Source: Natrinema salsiterrestre (GTDB lineage Archaea > Halobacteriota > Halobacteria > Halobacteriales > Natrialbaceae). From it: 64,000 nt of DNA. Below are positions 43,755 through 53,777 of the stretch, one piece after another. Position numbers and translations under genes: made by a program. Below the pieces are notes generated by a model. It ran no database searches, was not told the origin of the DNA, and saw only the letters and a program-made list of their open reading frames with translations. The stretch lies in contig NZ_JAMQOT010000004.1 in assembly GCF_029502005.1 (NCBI RefSeq), forward strand, positions 310,001 through 374,000. Direction: 5' to 3'. Positions within the stretch are counted from its first letter, which is position 1. The number at the start of each line of letters is the position of its first letter.

Positions 43755-45614
43755 ATGCGATCCATTCCGACCGTCGACCGCGTTACCGACCCCTTCTTCG
43801 CACTCGATACGGGGTTTCGCTTCACCTACCTCAACGAACGGGCCGAAACGTTGCTCGAGCGCACCCGCAGCGAGCTGATCGGTCGGGTCATGTGGGACGA
43901 GTTCCCCCAGACCGTCGAGACGCAGTTCCCCGACGGGTTCCACCGGGCGATGGACGAACAGGTCCCGGTCTCCTTCGAAATCTACCACACGGAACTCGAG
44001 ACGTGGTTCGAAGCCCGCGCGTATCCCTCCGAAACAGGTCTGTCCGTGTACATGCGTGACGTGACCGAGCGCAAAGCGCAGGAGCGGACGCTGGCTCAGC
44101 ACGCCGCGGTCGTCGAAGCGGTTCACGACGCCGTCGTCACGCTCGATCGGAACCGCGAGATCGTCACGGTAAACGGTGCGACCGAGGAGATTCTCGACAC
44201 TGATCGGTCGGCACTCGTCGGCGAACACGTCGAGACGCTGACCACCCTGGCGGGGATCGACGACAGACGCGCCGTCGATATCGGGCAGGCGATCACGGAC
44301 GTCGACATCGGCAACGCGGATCGCCGCCAACTCGAGGTTCCCTACGTCGGTCCGAACGGGGACGACCGGATGGGGGAGTTCCGCTTCGTCCCGATCGAGG
44401 ACGACACCGCGACCGTCGCGACCGTCGTCAGGGACGTCACCGATCAGTACGAGTACGACCGCGTCGTCGAATCCCTCCACGAGATCACGCGGTGGCTCCT
44501 CGAGTCCGACGATCCCGAGGAGATCTGTGCGATCGCCGTCCACGCGGGCAGCGACCTGCTCGAGCTCCCCATCAGCGGGATCTGGTTGCTCGAGGAGGAA
44601 CAGGGGTATCTCGAACCGGTCGCCGGCACCGCCGGTGCCCACGACGAGTTCGGCGGTCTCCCGCGGTTCAACCCCGGCGAAGGGCTCGTCTGGGACGTCT
44701 TCGAAGGCGGCGACGTAGAGCTGTTCGACGACCTCGAGACGGTCGACGAACTCTACAACCCGGACACGCCGCTCCGATCGGAGATCATCGCACCGATCGG
44801 CACACGCGGAGTCCTCATGACGGGAGCGCTCGACCCCCATCGATTCGACGAGACGGACGTCGACCTCATCTCGACGCTCGTCGAGAACACGCGGGCCGCC
44901 CTCGATCGAGCCGACCGGGAGCGGGTCCTCCGGGACCGGACGGACGAACTCGAGCGCCAGACCGAACGCCTCGAGGCCGTCGCCGAAGTCCTCTCGAACG
45001 ACTTGAAACAGCAACTGGAGAGCGTCGCCGACGCCCTCGAGGAGGACGCGGCCGAGGAGTGGGAGTTCCCGCTCGCGGAGGATACGGTCGAAACGACCCT
45101 CGACCGGGCCGAGCGGCTCGTCGACGACGTCCGCGAGTTCGCCCGCAACGCGACGGCCGTCGGTACCCGGAGTCGGCTCCGCCTCGAAGAGGCCGTTACC
45201 GGCGCCGCTAGCCACTCCCGGCTCGCGGAGGACGCCGTCGTCGTCGAGGGGGCGGCCGCGCTCCGCGCCGATCCCGATCGGTTCGCCCACCTCCTCCAGA
45301 CGGCCTTCGACAGCGCCGTCGCCCGGGGAGACACCGACGTCACGATCCGGATCGGTCTGGTCGGGTTCGACGACGACGGGGATCGGGGCTTCTTCGTGCT
45401 CGACGACGCCGAAGAGATTCCCCCGAACGCACACGAGCGCGTGCTCGACCCGACCGCCGACGACGACACCGCGATCGACGGCCTCGGACTCGCGCTCGTT
45501 CGAGCGATCGCCGAGGCCCACGACTGGGACTGTACCGTCACGAACGGCGCGAACGGCGGCACGCGCATCGAAATCCGAGACGTCACGACGCTCGAGCGCC
45601 GGCTCGAGGGATGA
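43755..45614 (+). CDS. PAS-PAS-GAF sensor with degenerate histidine kinase core
   Basis: 619 residues; the GTG at 43749 is an alternative start. Two PAS domains (FALDTGFRFTYLNERAETLL; DAVVTLDRNREIVTVN) and a GAF domain (LLELPISGIWLLEEE) are clear. The C-terminal dimerisation helix reads EVLSNDLKQQLE: the phospho-acceptor His is Asn (residue 415). The ATPase domain lacks a normal N box and DxGxG (only FVLDDAEEI remains), although GLGLALVRAIAEAH survives. It is probably a signalling scaffold or pseudo-kinase, not an active kinase. Confidence 0.85.
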   Translation: MRSIPTVDRVTDPFFALDTGFRFTYLNERAETLLERTRSELIGRVMWDEFPQTVETQFPDGFHRAMDEQVPVSFEIYHTELETWFEARAYPSETGLSVYMRDVTERKAQERTLAQHAAVVEAVHDAVVTLDRNREIVTVNGATEEILDTDRSALVGEHVETLTTLAGIDDRRAVDIGQAITDVDIGNADRRQLEVPYVGPNGDDRMGEFRFVPIEDDTATVATVVRDVTDQYEYDRVVESLHEITRWLLESDDPEEICAIAVHAGSDLLELPISGIWLLEEEQGYLEPVAGTAGAHDEFGGLPRFNPGEGLVWDVFEGGDVELFDDLETVDELYNPDTPLRSEIIAPIGTRGVLMTGALDPHRFDETDVDLISTLVENTRAALDRADRERVLRDRTDELERQTERLEAVAEVLSNDLKQQLESVADALEEDAAEEWEFPLAEDTVETTLDRAERLVDDVREFARNATAVGTRSRLRLEEAVTGAASHSRLAEDAVVVEGAAALRADPDRFAHLLQTAFDSAVARGDTDVTIRIGLVGFDDDGDRGFFVLDDAEEIPPNAHERVLDPTADDDTAIDGLGLALVRAIAEAHDWDCTVTNGANGGTRIEIRDVTTLERRLEG

Positions 45615-45670
45615 TCGATCGGTCGAGCCGGCGACGGTCCCGGCGGCCGATGGCTCGCGGCCGCTCAGTT

Positions 45671-47509
45671 TCAGTCGTCCGCGAACGTGACGTTCCGGAT
45701 TTCGAACCGAGCGCCGCCGCGATCGCCGTCGGTCACTCGAACCCCCCAGTCGTGGGCGTCGGCGATCTGTTCGACGATCGAGAGCCCGAAGCCGGTTCCG
45801 TCCGTCGAGGTGGAGTAGCCCATATCGAACACCTCCTCGCGCTCGCGTTCCGGGATTCCCGGGCCGTCGTCCGCCACGTAGAAGCCGTCGGCCAGCTCAC
45901 CGATAGTGACGCTCACGTCCTCACCGCCGTGCTCCACGGCGTTCCGCATGAGGTTCTCCAGTAGTTGCTGGAGCCGCCCCCGATCGGCCCGGATCGGTCG
46001 AGCGATATCGGTACTGATCGTCGCGCGAGTCGTCTCGACGTTCCGCCAGCAGTCCCGCGCGAGCGCCGCGAGATCGACCCGTTCGGGGTGACGAATCCGT
46101 TCCCCCTCCCGTGCCAGCGTCAGGAGATCGTCGATCAGATCGTTCATACGCCGATGGGCCCACGCGATGTCGTCGAGGTACTCGCTCTCACACTCCTCGC
46201 GAAGGAGTTCGAGTCTCCCCGCCGCGACGTTGAGTGGATTCCGGAGATCGTGACTGACGACGGACGCGAACTCCTCGAGTTGGTCGTTCTGCCGCTGGAG
46301 TTTCCGTTCCCCTTCCTTCCGGTCGGTGATGTCTTCCTGAAAGCCGACCCAGTTGGTGATCGTGCCGCTCTCGTCTTCGACGGGGGCGATCGTGACGCGA
46401 TTCCAGAACATCGTCCCGTCCCTTCGGTAGTTCCTGAGTTCGACGGAGACCGGCTCCTGCTCGTCGATGGCCGCTCGCATCTCGGCCACCGGCTCCTCGC
46501 GCGTTTCCTCCCCCTGGAGGAACCGACAGTTTTCACCGATCGCCTCCGCTTCGGCGTACCCCGTCATCTCCTCGAACTTCTCGTTGATGTATATCATCTC
46601 GTTGTCCTTCTGGGCAGGCTCGCTGATCGTAATCCCGATGGGCGCTTCGTCCATCGCTCGCGTGTTGCGTCGGAACTCGGCCTCGCGGTCCTTGCGATCG
46701 GAGATGTCTCGCGAGATCGCGACGAAGCGATCCGCGTGGTCGATATCGAGGCGGACGACGTGGACTTCTACGGGGACGGTCGAACCATCGGTTCGACGGT
46801 ATTCGGTTTCGAATCGCAGTCGTTCCCCGACCTCGGTCCGGTCCCAGATATCGCGGAGGTCCGCCGACTCGAGCGTCTCGTCGATGTCCCAGACGCGCTT
46901 TCCGATGAGGTCGTCCGGGGACTGACCCACGACCTCGCAGAGTCGCTCGTTGACGTCGAGAATTCTCCCATCCGCGTCGTGGACGTCGATCATGTCCGGC
47001 GAGTGTTCGAACAGGGCATCGAGCTCAGCGAGCGACCGGTACCGGTGGTCTCCGTCGGGAATCGCGACACCGTCGATCGAGGACACGCTCGCTTCGGCAC
47101 GCGGGTTCGACTCCGTTCGCGTCCGCGATCGATCGACCGCCGCTCGGATTCGGTCCCCCACGAACTCGTACTGCTCGGTATCGCATTCCGGCCCGAGATA
47201 GTCGGTGACGCCCGCCGATATCGCGTCGCTGGCTATCTCTTCGGAGCCGTCGTTCGGCCACAGGACAAACGGGAGATCGGGATCGTTCGCGCGGACGGCC
47301 TCGAGAAATTCGACACCGGTTCGGTCGGACAGGTGGTAGCCCGAGAGGATGCAGTCGACCTCGTGATCCGCGAGATACTCGAGACCGTCACGCGCGGTGG
47401 CCGCCGTTTCGACGACTAATCCGTCGCCGTCACGCTCGAGAACGGCCGCGGCTTCCTCAGCGAGAGTCCCTTCGGGAGCGACGAAAAGGACCCGAACGGG
47501 ATCTTCCAT
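45671..47509 (-). CDS. Receiver-PAS-PAS sensor histidine kinase
   Basis: 612 residues from the ATG at 47509; starts at 47536 or 47563 are possible. An N-terminal receiver-like domain (VRVLFVAPEGTLAEEAAAVLE; VDCILSGYHLSDRTG) is followed by two PAS domains, one flavin-like (FEEMTGYAEAEAIGENCRFL, with the LOV-type NCRFL Cys, so possibly blue-light sensing). The kinase is complete: ASVVSHDLRNPLNV with the acceptor His, LENLMRNAVEHGG and DDGPGIPERERE. Cytoplasmic, soluble. It converges on the degenerate sensor gene. Confidence 0.9.
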   Translation of the reverse strand: MEDPVRVLFVAPEGTLAEEAAAVLERDGDGLVVETAATARDGLEYLADHEVDCILSGYHLSDRTGVEFLEAVRANDPDLPFVLWPNDGSEEIASDAISAGVTDYLGPECDTEQYEFVGDRIRAAVDRSRTRTESNPRAEASVSSIDGVAIPDGDHRYRSLAELDALFEHSPDMIDVHDADGRILDVNERLCEVVGQSPDDLIGKRVWDIDETLESADLRDIWDRTEVGERLRFETEYRRTDGSTVPVEVHVVRLDIDHADRFVAISRDISDRKDREAEFRRNTRAMDEAPIGITISEPAQKDNEMIYINEKFEEMTGYAEAEAIGENCRFLQGEETREEPVAEMRAAIDEQEPVSVELRNYRRDGTMFWNRVTIAPVEDESGTITNWVGFQEDITDRKEGERKLQRQNDQLEEFASVVSHDLRNPLNVAAGRLELLREECESEYLDDIAWAHRRMNDLIDDLLTLAREGERIRHPERVDLAALARDCWRNVETTRATISTDIARPIRADRGRLQQLLENLMRNAVEHGGEDVSVTIGELADGFYVADDGPGIPEREREEVFDMGYSTSTDGTGFGLSIVEQIADAHDWGVRVTDGDRGGARFEIRNVTFADD

Positions 47510-47921
47510 TACTTTATATATCGCCCCGATCGACATAATCGTTCTGGCAACGGATGCAGTCATTCGAAAGGAATCAGCCTTATCGGCCCTATTCAGTCAG
47601 TTACTAGATCCGTATACACAGTATGGAGAACGTATGAGATCTGGTACTTATGTAAAAGTATAATTTATAACTACATCGCGTTTCGATCCGATCGTCCTCC
47701 GTGGCGGTTCGATCGCTCACGGAACGGTGGAGACGGTCCGCCGCTGCTGCCGGTCTCGAAACGCGTCGCGTTCCGGTCGGATCGCCTCGAGAACGGCTTC
47801 GAAACTGCAACACGGCGTCCTGTCGGGTGATCACGCGACACCGATTTCGGGGTCCGGTTTCCTCCGACGGCGTCGGCTGCGGGCGTTCGCTACGTGACGG
47901 TCACAGCGTCCACCGAGGCAG
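47510..47921. other. Intergenic region upstream of the PAS kinase
   Basis: 412 bp with AT-rich sequence at 47510-47680 (TATA-like stretches such as TTATAAATTATAC on the minus strand near 47670) that should drive the kinase. The right part, to 47921, contains only Arg-rich short frames with no credible gene. Confidence 0.5.
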
Positions 47922-48509
47922 TCACTCCTGGAGGACCGACTCGCTCGTAATATCCCGACACAGTTGTCGATAGCCGTCCTGCTCCAGGAGCTCCTGGATC
48001 GTGTCGTTGACCTGGACGCGGAGGACGGCAAGCCGATCCTTGAGTTCGGCGTACTCCTGGCTCGACTTGCGCTCGGGTTCGGTTTTCTGATCATCCAGCA
48101 GCGCCTTCTTCGACGCGAGTGCGAAAAACTCCTGTAACTGTTCGTCGTACGTCCCTCGCAGGAGCAGTTGGTCGATGATTTCGACCAGTTCGTCGTTCGA
48201 GACCGGTTTGACGAGGTAATCGTCGAATCCCATCTCGATGATGTCGAAGTCGGGTTCGACGGCCGTCACCATCGCAACCCGACAGTCGAGCGCACGGTCT
48301 CGAATCGTGTCGAGAACGGTATCCCCCGAGAGACCCGGCATCCGCCGGTCGAGGAGGACGACGTCGATCGTTTCGTCGATAGCGTCCAGCGCTTCGTTGC
48401 CGTCGTAGGCCGTCTCGACGTCGCATTCGTCATCGAGCCAGGCGGCGTACAGGTTCGCGAGGTCTGGCTCGTCTTCGACGATCAGGACGGACGGGGTGTC
48501 GGTAGTCAT
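47922..48509 (-). CDS. HalX-domain response regulator
   Basis: 195 residues. A receiver domain with Asp pair IVEDEPDL, phospho-acceptor in VVLLDRRMPGLSG, Thr-equivalent in MVTAVEPDFD and Lys in YLVKPVSNDEL. It is followed by the haloarchaeal HalX domain (KKALLDDQKTEPERKSS to VNDTIQELLE), an output region with coiled-coil character. HalX proteins regulate through protein contacts rather than a known DNA-binding fold. It may answer to one of the two sensors upstream. Confidence 0.93.
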   Translation of the reverse strand: MTTDTPSVLIVEDEPDLANLYAAWLDDECDVETAYDGNEALDAIDETIDVVLLDRRMPGLSGDTVLDTIRDRALDCRVAMVTAVEPDFDIIEMGFDDYLVKPVSNDELVEIIDQLLLRGTYDEQLQEFFALASKKALLDDQKTEPERKSSQEYAELKDRLAVLRVQVNDTIQELLEQDGYRQLCRDITSESVLQE

Positions 48510-48690
48510 CGAACTTCCTCCGGGAGCGTCTGTTCGTTGGACGAATTAGCCCGATCGTATATCAATATACCGGACAGTCCGTCGAGAACCGCGTGCCGGG
48601 ACCGGTCCGGTTCGAGACACACTGATGAAGCACTGGGTCGGTCGACCCCGACTGCGGTCCGGACGACACCGTTCCGAACGACTCGCGCTG

Positions 48691-50820
48691 TCACTCGAGT
48701 TCCCGTTCGATCGTCCCGCGGCGCTCGCGGATCTCGGCCGCGTCGGCCGTCAGCGTCCGACCGGCGTCGATCTCGAGCCGGCCGTCGTCGGTCGCCGAGC
48801 CGAGTTCGACGACCGGCGCGACGCCGTCGAACGCCTCGCGGACCGCCGCGGGCGACTCCGTCTGGACGAGTGCGCGTCCCGGCTGTTCGTGGAACAACGC
48901 GCCCGCCGGATCGTCGCTCGGAATCGCCACCTCGAGACCGGCGTCCTCCGTGACCATTTCGGCGAGCGAGACGGCGAGCCCGCCGTGGCTGACGTCGTGA
49001 ACCGCGAGCGTCGCGTCGTCGTTCGCGACCGCAGCGAGGGTCTCGACGACGGCCGCCGGATCCGATGGAAGTTCGGGGAAGGCGTCGCTGCCGTCGAACC
49101 GGGCGAGGTACTCGGAGCCGCCCAGTCGCGGCTCGCCGGTCTCGAGACCGAGATCGCCGACGAGAAGGAGGTCGCCGTCGGGCTCGACCGACAGCGGCGG
49201 GGCGTCGTAGCCGTCCTTCGAGCCGACCATCGCCAGCGTCGGCGTCGGCGGGATCGGGCCCGCGACGGAGTCGTTGTACAGCGAGACGTTCCCGCCGACG
49301 ACCGGCGTCGAGAGGGTTTCGCACATCTCGGCGAGCCCGTCCACGATCCCCCTGAACCCGCCGTACACGTCCGGCTTCTCCGGGTTGCCGCCGTTGAGGC
49401 AGTCGACCGCGGCGAGCGGCGTCGCGCCCTTAGCTGCGATGTTCGTCGCGTTCTCGAGCGCGATCGCGCGAGCGCCCTCGCGCGGTGCGACGTCGGTCCA
49501 GTTCGGCGCGGCCCCGGAGGAGAGGGCGAGGCCCTGTTCGGCCTCCCGGACCGCGATAATGGCCGCGTCGTCGCCCGGCCCGACGCTCGTGCGCACGCCG
49601 ACTTCGTGGTCGTACTGCCGGTAGACCCACCGCTTCGAGGCGGTGTTCGGACTCGAGACGATCGTATCGAACGCCTCCTCGAGATCGACTCCGGGGAGGT
49701 CGGTTTCGGGCTGGGCGGGCTCCTCGGACGCGAGATCGTTCATCGGCGCGCCCTCGCCGAGGAAGTACGCGTCGACGTCGACGACGGATTCACCGTCAAA
49801 GGTGCAGACGTAGTTTCCGTCGGTGACCTCGCCGATAACTGAACAGCCCAGATCGAACCGCTCGACGATTTCGCGCACGCGGTCGACGTTCTCCGGCTCG
49901 ACCTCGTAACACATCCGTTCCTGGGACTCCGCGAGGAGGATCTCGAGCGCGTTCATGTTCGGCTCGCGCTGGTGGACCCGCTCGAGTTCGATGTGTGCGC
50001 CGAGGTCGGCCTTGGCGACCATCTCGCTCGAGGCACCGCCGAGGCCGGCGGCGCCGAGGTCCCGAGCCGATTCGATCAGGTCCTCGTCGACGAGTTGCTC
50101 GTTGGCCTCGATGAGGAGCTTCTCGGCGTAGGGGTCGCCCACCTGGACCGCCGGCCGATCCTCGGTCTCGGCGTCCTCCGCGAGGTCTTCGCTGGCGAAG
50201 CTCGCGCCGCCGAGCCCGTCTCGACCCGTGCCGTTCCCGACCAGCACGAGTTTGTTGCCGGGATCCTGGGCCTCGGCGGTGACGAGGCGGTCCTCGTTCG
50301 TGAGGCCGACGCAGGCGACGTTGACCAGCGGGTTCCCCTCGTAATCGGGGTGGAAGTCAACGCTCCCCGCGACCGTGGGGACGCCGATGCAGTTGCCGTA
50401 GTGACTGATTCCCTCGACGACGCCCTCGAAGAGGTACTTCGAGTGCTCGTCCTCGAACTCGCCGAAGTACAGCGAGTCCGCGAGCGCGATCGGGTAGGCG
50501 CCCATCGAGAGTGTGTCCCGGACGATGCCGCCGACGCCCGTCGCCGCGCCGTCGAACGGGTCCACGTAGGAGGGGTGGTTGTGGCTCTCGATTCCCATCG
50601 TGATGTACGTCTCGTCGTCCAACCCGACGACCGCCGCGTCGTCGCCCGGCCCGACGACGACCTGCTCGCCCTCGCTGTCGAAGGCCGATAGCAGCGGTCG
50701 CGAGGAGCGGTACGCGCAGTGTTCGCTCCAGAGGTTCTCGAACAGCGCCGCCTCCGCTCGAGTCGGCTCCCGGTCCAGCTCGGAGACGACGAGTTCGCGG
50801 TCCGAATCGGCAAGACTCAT
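48691..50820 (-). CDS. purL: Phosphoribosylformylglycinamidine synthase II
   Basis: 709 residues, the small (archaeal/Gram-positive) PurL. It converts FGAR and ammonia to FGAM with ATP, together with PurS and PurQ encoded elsewhere. Family signatures are [17 protein letters not shown] near the start, [18 protein letters not shown], a C-terminal [19 protein letters not shown] and [12 protein letters not shown]. Same superfamily as PurM, which is 38 kb away in this window. Monocistronic, divergent from a small membrane-protein gene. Confidence 0.96.
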   Translation of the reverse strand: MSLADSDRELVVSELDREPTRAEAALFENLWSEHCAYRSSRPLLSAFDSEGEQVVVGPGDDAAVVGLDDETYITMGIESHNHPSYVDPFDGAATGVGGIVRDTLSMGAYPIALADSLYFGEFEDEHSKYLFEGVVEGISHYGNCIGVPTVAGSVDFHPDYEGNPLVNVACVGLTNEDRLVTAEAQDPGNKLVLVGNGTGRDGLGGASFASEDLAEDAETEDRPAVQVGDPYAEKLLIEANEQLVDEDLIESARDLGAAGLGGASSEMVAKADLGAHIELERVHQREPNMNALEILLAESQERMCYEVEPENVDRVREIVERFDLGCSVIGEVTDGNYVCTFDGESVVDVDAYFLGEGAPMNDLASEEPAQPETDLPGVDLEEAFDTIVSSPNTASKRWVYRQYDHEVGVRTSVGPGDDAAIIAVREAEQGLALSSGAAPNWTDVAPREGARAIALENATNIAAKGATPLAAVDCLNGGNPEKPDVYGGFRGIVDGLAEMCETLSTPVVGGNVSLYNDSVAGPIPPTPTLAMVGSKDGYDAPPLSVEPDGDLLLVGDLGLETGEPRLGGSEYLARFDGSDAFPELPSDPAAVVETLAAVANDDATLAVHDVSHGGLAVSLAEMVTEDAGLEVAIPSDDPAGALFHEQPGRALVQTESPAAVREAFDGVAPVVELGSATDDGRLEIDAGRTLTADAAEIRERRGTIERELE

Positions 50821-50961
50821 TCATGTCGGTGGTGGAAGTCGGACAGTAAAGGGGTTTCCATATCCACGGTCGTGCATTGATCGGCGGTGCTCGCCGTCGC
50901 GAGACGGACCGGTTCTCCTGTCGGAAACGTTTACTATCGGGCAGTGTGACCCGGGGGACGT

Positions 50962-51354
50962 ATGGTCGACGACAGCGTCGAATACCCGGAACTGGTCGAC
51001 GTGCTTCGATACGAGACCGCGGACGGTCCCAGCTATCGATCGGTTCCGGCGGGGGAGGGGGAACGAATCGTCGCGGTCCACGAAAATGAAGTGCGAAACC
51101 GACTGTGGGTCCGCCGCCTCGTGCTCGGGGCCTTCGCAGCGATCGGGGTGGGCTACGGCGTCGCGTCCGGAAACGCGCTTCTCGGCGCGGTCGGCGCCGG
51201 CATCGTCCTCGTCGTCGGCTGGCAAACCGGGAACGGACCCGACCGCGCGGGGGCGATACCGGAGCTGGTCGACGAACGGATCCAGCAGGAACGCGCGTCG
51301 TCGGCGTACGAAATCGACGCTCACACGTCCGATCCCTGGAACGAGCAGCAGTAA
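50962..51354 (+). CDS. Small membrane protein of unknown function, 130 aa
   Basis: ATG at 50962. N-terminal acidic soluble part (VEYPELVDVLRYETADGPSY), one or two central membrane helices (LVLGAFAAIGVGYGVASGNALL then VGAGIVLVVGWQTG), and a charged C-terminal tail. No motif is known to me. It may be a membrane adaptor. The overlapping Arg-rich frame in the other reading is not credible. Confidence 0.65.
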   Translation: MVDDSVEYPELVDVLRYETADGPSYRSVPAGEGERIVAVHENEVRNRLWVRRLVLGAFAAIGVGYGVASGNALLGAVGAGIVLVVGWQTGNGPDRAGAIPELVDERIQQERASSAYEIDAHTSDPWNEQQ

Positions 51355-51458
51355 CGCACTGTCCGATCGAATCCGGTCGGGCTCGAGCCGGGACGACGGT
51401 GCTCCGACCGAACGGGCGGACCGAGTCGTTTTTGATCAGGCCGCCTAAACGTGCGCTC

Positions 51459-52142
51459 GTGCTGTCGGTCGAACTTCACACGCATTCGTCGCTGTCCTAC
51501 GACGGCCGCGATCCGATCGAGCTCATCCTCGAGCAGGCCGAGGCCGTCGGCCTCGACGCGATCGCGGTGACGGACCACGACGAGATCGACGCGAGCCTCG
51601 AGGCGGTCGAGCGCGCCCCCGACTACGGACTGGTCGGGATTCCCGGGATGGAGATCTCGAGCAAGGCGGGGCACGTGCTCGGGCTCGGGCTCGAGGAGGC
51701 CGTCCCGCCGGGCCTTTCCTTCGAATCGACGCTCGAGGCGATCCACGACCAGGGGGGGCTGGCCGTGGTCCCACACCCCTTTCAGGAGGCCCGCCACGGC
51801 GTGATGGCCCGCATCACCCGCGACCAGCTCGCGCTTGGCGACGCGATCGAGGTCTACAACTCTCGCCTGTTCACCGGCCGGGCGAACCGGCAGGCCGAGC
51901 GGTACGCCGAATCCCGCGACCTGCCGATGACCGCGGGCAGCGACGCCCACATCAGCGAGATGGTCGGGCAGGCGGTCACCCGGGTCGACGCCGACGAGCG
52001 CTCCGCCGACGCCATCCTCGAGGCGATCGCCGACGGCCGGACGACCGTCGAAGGGAAGCGAACGCCGTGGCGGATCAGCGTCCAGCAGTTCGCCGGCGGC
52101 GTCACGCGACGGGTGAGCCACGTGTTGAAACTACTCAGATGA
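51459..52142 (+). CDS. PHP-domain phosphoesterase
   Basis: 227 residues from a GTG at 51459, which starts directly with VELHTHSSLSYDGRDP. It carries the PHP metal ligands: HTHS (first), VTDHDEID (second), the Glu in GMEISSKAG, HPFQEARHG and the late SDAHISEM. These enzymes hydrolyse phosphate esters; members include polymerase-linked and histidinol-phosphate phosphatases. It overlaps the next gene's upstream region closely and the two may share a transcript with the asparagine-synthase-like gene. Confidence 0.88.
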   Translation: MLSVELHTHSSLSYDGRDPIELILEQAEAVGLDAIAVTDHDEIDASLEAVERAPDYGLVGIPGMEISSKAGHVLGLGLEEAVPPGLSFESTLEAIHDQGGLAVVPHPFQEARHGVMARITRDQLALGDAIEVYNSRLFTGRANRQAERYAESRDLPMTAGSDAHISEMVGQAVTRVDADERSADAILEAIADGRTTVEGKRTPWRISVQQFAGGVTRRVSHVLKLLR

Positions 52143-52158
52143 CGGGGATTCAGTCACG

Positions 52159-53292
52159 ATGACCGACGCGACGCTTCGCGGTGCCGAGCCACCGACCGTT
52201 CGGGACGCACTCGAGTGCAACGACCCCCTGCCGGGAACGGCGGGATTCGCCGGAGCGATCGACGGCCGACTCGTTCGCGACGTGCTCGGGCGGGTGCCAC
52301 TGTTCGTCGAAACCGAACCCGGCACGGACGAGGCTGGCCCGAGGTGGGCGTTCGAGCCGACGACGCTCGAGTCGCCGACGCTCTTTCCGGCCGGCGCGGC
52401 CGCGCCCGTCGACGGCCCCGTCCCCGAGCGCGAATCCCGCTGGCCGCTGCCCGATCCCGACCCGCTCGGCCCCGAGTCCGCACTCGAGGGCCTCGAGAAC
52501 GCGATCGAAACGGCGACGAACGCCGTCCGCCGAGACGACCGCGATATCGCCGTCGCCTTTTCGGGCGGCGTCGACTCGGCGCTGGTCGCAGCACTGCTCG
52601 ACGCGCCGCTGTACGTCGTCGGCTTCCCGGACAGTCACGACGTCGCGGCCGCGCGCACGGCCGCCGACGCGATGGGACGCGACCTCGCGGTCGTCGAACT
52701 CGAGCCGGCCGACCTCGAGCGCGCCGCGCCCGAGGTCGCTCGTGCGACCGGTCGCACGAACGCGATGGACGTTCAGATCGCGTTACCCCTCTACTTGGTG
52801 GGCGAACGCGTCGCAGCGGACGGGTTCGACGCCCTCGCCGTCGGTCAGGGTGCCGACGAACTGTTCGGGGGCTACGAGAAGGTCGTCCGGCTCGACCACC
52901 GGGTCGACGCCGAGACGACCCGCGGTGCGGTCCGCGAGGGGATCCGCAGTCTGCCCGCCCAGCTCCCGCGGGACGTCCTGACGATCGAAGCGACGGGCCT
53001 CGAGCCGGTCGCCCCCTTCCTCCACGACGCCGTCGTCGACGCGGCGCTCCGACTGCCCGACGAGTTGCTGGCCGACGACGACGAGCGAAAGCGGGGGTTC
53101 CGGCGAGTGGCCGCCGAGTATCTGCCCGACGAGGTCGCTGCCCGGGACAAGAAAGCGGTCCAGTACGGCAGCCTCGTGGCGCGCGAACTCGACCGGCTGG
53201 CTCGACAGGCCGGCTACAAGCGCCGAATCGACGATCACGTCACGAAGTACGTCGCCGCGCTGCTCGAGGACGGCCCGACCCGACGCGAGTGA
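52159..53292 (+). CDS. Asparagine-synthase-like protein without glutaminase domain
   Basis: 377 residues. The synthetase domain is present: VAFSGGVDSALVAAL (PP-loop for ATP) and GQGADELFGGYEKVVRLDH near the middle, then a C-terminal ARDKKAVQYGS stretch. The N-terminal glutamine-amidotransferase is missing; only about 100 residues precede the PP-loop, with a trace such as RDVLGRVPLFVE and no N-terminal catalytic Cys. It may use free ammonia or form another amide. Haloarchaeal homologues are similar as I recall. Confidence 0.85.
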   Translation: MTDATLRGAEPPTVRDALECNDPLPGTAGFAGAIDGRLVRDVLGRVPLFVETEPGTDEAGPRWAFEPTTLESPTLFPAGAAAPVDGPVPERESRWPLPDPDPLGPESALEGLENAIETATNAVRRDDRDIAVAFSGGVDSALVAALLDAPLYVVGFPDSHDVAAARTAADAMGRDLAVVELEPADLERAAPEVARATGRTNAMDVQIALPLYLVGERVAADGFDALAVGQGADELFGGYEKVVRLDHRVDAETTRGAVREGIRSLPAQLPRDVLTIEATGLEPVAPFLHDAVVDAALRLPDELLADDDERKRGFRRVAAEYLPDEVAARDKKAVQYGSLVARELDRLARQAGYKRRIDDHVTKYVAALLEDGPTRRE

Positions 53293-53310
53293 CCCGCGAC
53301 CGTTTCCGTC

Positions 53311-53637
53311 TCAGGACGGGAGCGGACAGAGGCTCGCGGTGAAAATCACGGTCTCGTCGGTCTCGTTTCTCGCGCCGTGGTCGACGCCGCGTTCGTGGTG
53401 GACGACGCCGGGCGCGTCGATCCGTTCGCTTTCGTCCCCCTGTACCACCGTCACCGTCCCCTCGAGAACGTGGAAGACGTTCGTACTGTCGGCGTGGTCG
53501 TGTGCCTCGAGTTCCGCGCCCGGCCCGAGCGCGAACGCCTTGACGAGCACGTCGTCGGTGACGACCAGTTCCGCGGTCTCGACCTCGCCGTCGGTCGGCT
53601 CGAGGTCGGCGATCGACTCGGCGTACGTATCGAGCAT
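53311..53637 (-). CDS. Cupin-domain protein
   Basis: 108 residues from the ATG at 53637; the open frame upstream is not convincing. One cupin barrel with the metal-binding His in ELEAHDHADSTNVFHVLEG and a second motif PGVVHHERGVDHGARN, as found in many small metal-binding barrels. The substrate is unknown. It converges on the asparagine-synthase-like gene. Confidence 0.85.
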   Translation of the reverse strand: MLDTYAESIADLEPTDGEVETAELVVTDDVLVKAFALGPGAELEAHDHADSTNVFHVLEGTVTVVQGDESERIDAPGVVHHERGVDHGARNETDETVIFTASLCPLPS

Positions 53638-53777
53638 ACGGCTCGATTCGCTCGGGCGCGATTTAACGGCAGGGGTACCGGAGAGGCGGCTCGACGAGGG
53701 GGACGCGTCGCTCTCCGATCGGGACTGGCGTGAAAACGTGGGTACACCCAACTAGCGCGTCTCGAGTCGGTACCCGC

